Assembly: GCF_041051975.1 (NCBI RefSeq)
Contig: NZ_CP163435.1
Location: 6,241,001-6,305,000 of the forward strand
Source of the DNA: Streptomyces sp. R21
GTDB taxonomy: Bacteria; Actinomycetota; Actinomycetes; Streptomycetales; Streptomycetaceae
Reading direction: 5' to 3'
DNA: 64,000 bases
Position 1 is the first letter of the stretch. The number at the start of each line of letters is the position of its first letter. Below, one piece after another: positions 61,439 through 64,000 of the stretch. The translations under genes were made by a program, and so were the position numbers. Below the pieces are notes generated by a model. That model was given only the letters and a program-made list of their open reading frames with translations, was not told where the DNA came from and did not search any database.

Positions 61439-62227
61439 ATGGACGTCTCCTTTCTCGGCGGACCGGCCGCGCAACGCGCTGTCGGAGTCGTCGCCCCCTT
61501 CGACTTCGCTCTGGACCGCGAGTTGTGGCGCTGGGTGCCGGACGATGTGTCGCTGCACCTCACCCGGACCCCGTTCGTGCCGGTCGAGGTCAGCCTCGAC
61601 CTGGCCCGGCTGGTCTCCGAGCACGAGACGCTGGGGGACGCGGTGCGCGCGCTGACCGCCGTCTCGCCCGAGGTCGTCGCGTACGCCTGCACCTCGGGCA
61701 GCTTCGTCGGCGGGGTCGCCGGCGAGCGGGCGATGTGCGAGGCGATGACCCGGGCGGGCGCCGTCCTCTCGGTCACCACCTCCGGCGCGCTGCTCGAAGC
61801 GCTGGCCGAGCTGGGCGCCCGGCGCATCGCGCTGGTCACGCCGTACACGGTCTCGGTGACCCAGTCCCTGGAGGAGTACCTCGCCGAGGCGGGCGTCACC
61901 GTCACCGGCCGCACCTCGCTCGGCCTGACCCGGCACATCTGGAAGGTCCCCTACCGGGATGTGGTCGACATGGCACGTCAGGCGGTGCCCCGGGTCCAGG
62001 GCCCGGCGGACGCGCTCTTCATCAGCTGCACCAACCTTCCGACGTACGACGTCATCCCCCAGCTGGAGGCGGAACTGCGCATCCCGGTTCTCTCGGCCAA
62101 TCAGGTGACGATGTGGGCCGCGCTGCGCCATCTGGGTACCCGTGCCGTGGGGCCGTATCAGCGGCTCGTCGACCGGGCCGCCCGGCAGGGGCCCGTACTG
62201 CCGGAAGAACAGGAAGGTTGGGCATGA
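61439..62227 (+). CDS. Asp/Glu racemase / maleate isomerase-family protein 1
   Basis: A 262-residue enzyme of the maleate cis-trans isomerase/arylmalonate decarboxylase superfamily. Both catalytic cysteines are present: VAYACTSGSFVGG and FISCTNLPTYDVI. EutA of ectoine clusters belongs to this superfamily, but this gene's role is not certain. ATG at 61439 has GGTGG nearby; GTG 61421 is possible. Coupled by ATGA to the next gene. Confidence 0.82.
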   Translation: MDVSFLGGPAAQRAVGVVAPFDFALDRELWRWVPDDVSLHLTRTPFVPVEVSLDLARLVSEHETLGDAVRALTAVSPEVVAYACTSGSFVGGVAGERAMCEAMTRAGAVLSVTTSGALLEALAELGARRIALVTPYTVSVTQSLEEYLAEAGVTVTGRTSLGLTRHIWKVPYRDVVDMARQAVPRVQGPADALFISCTNLPTYDVIPQLEAELRIPVLSANQVTMWAALRHLGTRAVGPYQRLVDRAARQGPVLPEEQEGWA

Positions 62228-62955
62228 CCGCACTGGGATTCCTCTACCCCGGACACTCGGGCGAGGACGACTACCCGCGCATGGAGCAGCTGCTGGGCAG
62301 CGACATCCGGCTGGCCGTCGTCCACACGGACATCGGCGAGGACGCCCACCGCGTGGACGCGCTGCTGGAGATGGGGTCGGACGAGCGGCTGGCCGCGGGC
62401 GTCGAGGAGCTGCGGCTCTCGGGTGCCGAGGCGGTGGTGTGGGCCTGCACCAGCGGCAGTTTCGTCTACGGCTGGAAGGGCGCCCATGACCAGGTCCGCA
62501 CCCTTGCCCGCAGGGCGGGGCTGCCTGCCTCCTCGACGTCCTTCGCCTTCGCGCATGCGGTACGGGAGATCGGGGCGCGGCGGGTCGCGGTGGGCGCGAC
62601 CTATCCGGATGACGTGGCCGCGCTCTTCGCCTCGTTCCTTTCGGATGCCGGGGCGGAGGTGGTGGGTGTGCGGGGGTCCGGGATCGTGACCGCGGCGGAG
62701 GTCGCCACGTGGGGCGAGGACGAGGTGCTCGCCCTCGCCCGGGAGGCCGACCGGCCCGACGCGGACGCCGTCCTCCTCCCCGACACCGCTCTCCACACCG
62801 CCTCCCACCTCCCCCTCCTCGAAGCCACCCTCGGCAAACCCGTCCTCACCGCCAACCAGGTCACCGTCTGGGAGGCCCTCCGCCTCACCGACCGCCGCGT
62901 GAATGCCCCAGAACTGGGGTCACTATTCACGAAGGAGCCGATCGTGCAGGTGTGA
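62224..62955 (+). CDS. Asp/Glu racemase / maleate isomerase-family protein 2
   Basis: A 243-residue paralogue of the preceding gene. The first Cys is kept (VVWACTSGSFVYG) but the second-Cys segment reads AVLLPDTALHTAS, with Asp in place of Cys. Loss of one Cys means it cannot use the two-Cys racemase mechanism; it may be a decarboxylase-like or regulatory partner. Coupled to gene 1 by a 4-bp overlap. Confidence 0.82.
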   Translation: MTALGFLYPGHSGEDDYPRMEQLLGSDIRLAVVHTDIGEDAHRVDALLEMGSDERLAAGVEELRLSGAEAVVWACTSGSFVYGWKGAHDQVRTLARRAGLPASSTSFAFAHAVREIGARRVAVGATYPDDVAALFASFLSDAGAEVVGVRGSGIVTAAEVATWGEDEVLALAREADRPDADAVLLPDTALHTASHLPLLEATLGKPVLTANQVTVWEALRLTDRRVNAPELGSLFTKEPIVQV

Positions 62956-63014
62956 GGCCCCTGCCGCCCCGTCCCTGGGGGCTGCCGCCCCCAGACCCCC
63001 GCTTCGGCCTGAAC

Positions 63015-63076
63015 GGCCTCGTCCTCAAACGCCGGACGGGCTATTCCTAGCCCGTCCGGCGTTTGAGGACGAGGCC
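63015..63076. terminator. Perfect 29-bp hairpin terminator
   Basis: Arms 63015-63043 and 63048-63076 are exact complements around TTCC. It is made of two head-to-head copies of the CCGTCCGGCGTTTGAGGAC unit. It follows the racemase operon. Confidence 0.9.
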
Positions 63077-63116
63077 GCCGCCCCGATCCCCCACCCACCC
63101 GTCGGGGGCGGTTTTT

Positions 63117-63216
63117 CAGCCCGTCCGGCGTTTGAGGACGAGCGCGCAGCGCGATGGCAGGGGGAGAGGGGGCGCAGCCCCCAGGACAACGGGCAGGGCA
63201 GGGGCGGAGGGGGCGA
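63117..63216. repeat. 100-bp dispersed intergenic repeat, copy B
   Basis: Inverted relative to 28751-28850 with 4 differences in 100 bases. It begins CAGCCCGTCCGG and includes a GGGGGCGCAGCCCCC hairpin. It lies between the racemase operon and the flavin enzyme gene. Confidence 0.8.
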
Positions 63217-63322
63217 AAGAATCCGAGCCCAGCCCCCGCCGGCCCCGGCCGGGAATAAGCGGGGACACCCTCCTGTTAGTACGGCGCGGATAGCGCGACG
63301 TACACCTTCAGGAGGAAGACCC

Positions 63323-64000
63323 GTGGCGGCAGTGGACGGACCGGACGACATCCGAGGCACGGCACAGGGCACCGCTCCGGTACCCCTCTCCGTGCTGGAC
63401 CTGGTCACGGTGGGCGCCGGCCGCACCGCCAGCGACGCGCTCGGCACGAGCGTGCAGATCTCGCGACTCGCGGAGTCCCGCGGATTCCACCGCTACTGGG
63501 TGGCCGAGCACCACTCGATGCCCGGCGTGGCGTCCTCGTCCCCCGCCGTGATCCTCGCCCACCTCGCCGCCCACACGCACCGCATCCGCCTGGGCTCGGG
63601 CGGCGTCATGCTCCCGAACCACGCCCCGCTGGTCATCGCGGAGCAGTTCGGCACGCTGGAGGCGATGGCCCCGGGCCGGGTGGACCTGGGCCTCGGCCGG
63701 GCCCCGGGCACGGACGGCGCCACGGCCGCGGCCCTGCGCCGTACGGAACGCCTGAACGAGGGCGCCGACGACTTCCCCGAGCAGCTCGCGGAGCTGACCC
63801 GCTTCCTGGACGACGACTTCCCCTCCGGCCACCCCTATGCACGCATCCACGCGGTCCCCGGGCCCATCCAGGCGACCTCGCCCGGAGGAGTCCAGTCCCC
63901 GCACCGCCCGCCGATCTGGCTCCTCGGCTCCTCCGGCTTCAGCGCCCGGCTGGCCGGCATGCTCGGCCTCCCGTTCGCCTTTGCGCACCACTTCTCCGCG
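63323..64000 (+). CDS. LLM-class flavin-dependent oxidoreductase, N-terminal part
   Basis: The frame from GTG 63323 (AGGAGG nine bases upstream) is open for 226 codons to the window edge. Luciferase-like monooxygenase features: VPLSVLDLVTVGAGRTASDA, YWVAEHHSMPGVASSSPAV, RIRLGSGGVMLPNHAPLVI, and PGRVDLGLGRAPGTDG. About two thirds of a typical 340-residue protein. Probably F420- or FMN-dependent; substrate unknown. Confidence 0.88.
   Translation, partial: MAAVDGPDDIRGTAQGTAPVPLSVLDLVTVGAGRTASDALGTSVQISRLAESRGFHRYWVAEHHSMPGVASSSPAVILAHLAAHTHRIRLGSGGVMLPNHAPLVIAEQFGTLEAMAPGRVDLGLGRAPGTDGATAAALRRTERLNEGADDFPEQLAELTRFLDDDFPSGHPYARIHAVPGPIQATSPGGVQSPHRPPIWLLGSSGFSARLAGMLGLPFAFAHHFSA

Overview
The window is high-GC DNA with GTG/TTG starts, tightly overlapping genes, Tat-type signal peptides, class E and F sortases, a cslA-glxA locus and typical actinomycete intergenic repeats. 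This points to a Streptomyces chromosome (or very close relative). Long open frames antisense to genes are common, as expected at this GC content, and most are not genes.

Region 1 (1-16144) is a DNA-defence island. A leftward operon encodes a 1590-aa protein with an N-terminal sacsin-type GHKL ATPase and a C-terminal SF2 helicase, a UvrD-like SF1 helicase, and a DISARM-type DrmA helicase that runs off the left edge. Each of these genes overlaps the next by 4 bp. Divergently, a rightward trio encodes an XRE-HTH/GHKL ATPase, an unrecognised 330-aa protein and a DUF6339-like protein. A second leftward group follows: a Vsr endonuclease, a cytosine-C5 methyltransferase-like protein whose catalytic Pro-Cys is Pro-Arg, and a canonical C5 methyltransferase. 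The combination does not match any single named system I know and is the main candidate for something undescribed.

Region 2 (16.3-30 kb) is ordinary chromosome: a SEC-C protein, a DUF3592 membrane protein, a Tat-exported GH30 beta-1,6-galactanase-like enzyme, a mobile-like 262-bp repeat with 15-bp inverted ends, a class E sortase, a divergent MFS/HxlR pair with two palindromic operators, a short YidC paralogue, an FAH hydrolase, a Gfo/Idh/MocA oxidoreductase-UPF0303 operon facing a frameshifted ROK regulator, and an LAXTG surface protein that could be a sortase E substrate.

Region 3 (29.8-37.9 kb) is a 2-aminoethylphosphonate-type cluster: GntR regulator, FAD amine oxidoreductase, phosphonatase-like hydrolase, PhnT/U/V/S-like ABC importer and a Tat-exported alkaline-phosphatase-superfamily enzyme. 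It is followed by an HAD-IIA phosphatase and a secreted protein/class F sortase pair.

Region 4 (40.6-54 kb) is the glycan-polymer locus known from Streptomyces: a GH6 lipoprotein, GlxA copper-radical oxidase and CslA synthase, then an NlpC/P60 protein, an SPFH protein, an AA10 LPMO behind a DasR-like box, a DUF3592 protein, an acyl-CoA synthetase and a two-component system. Two identical tRNA-Lys(CTT) genes lie 8 kb apart.

Region 5 (54.2-64 kb) holds an IclR regulator, an Ehu-type (ectoine-like) ABC importer, a DUF3830 protein, an amidase, a D-2-hydroxyacid dehydrogenase and two tandem Asp/Glu-racemase/maleate-isomerase-family proteins. A 29-bp perfect hairpin and dispersed repeats follow, then a luciferase-like monooxygenase cut by the right edge.
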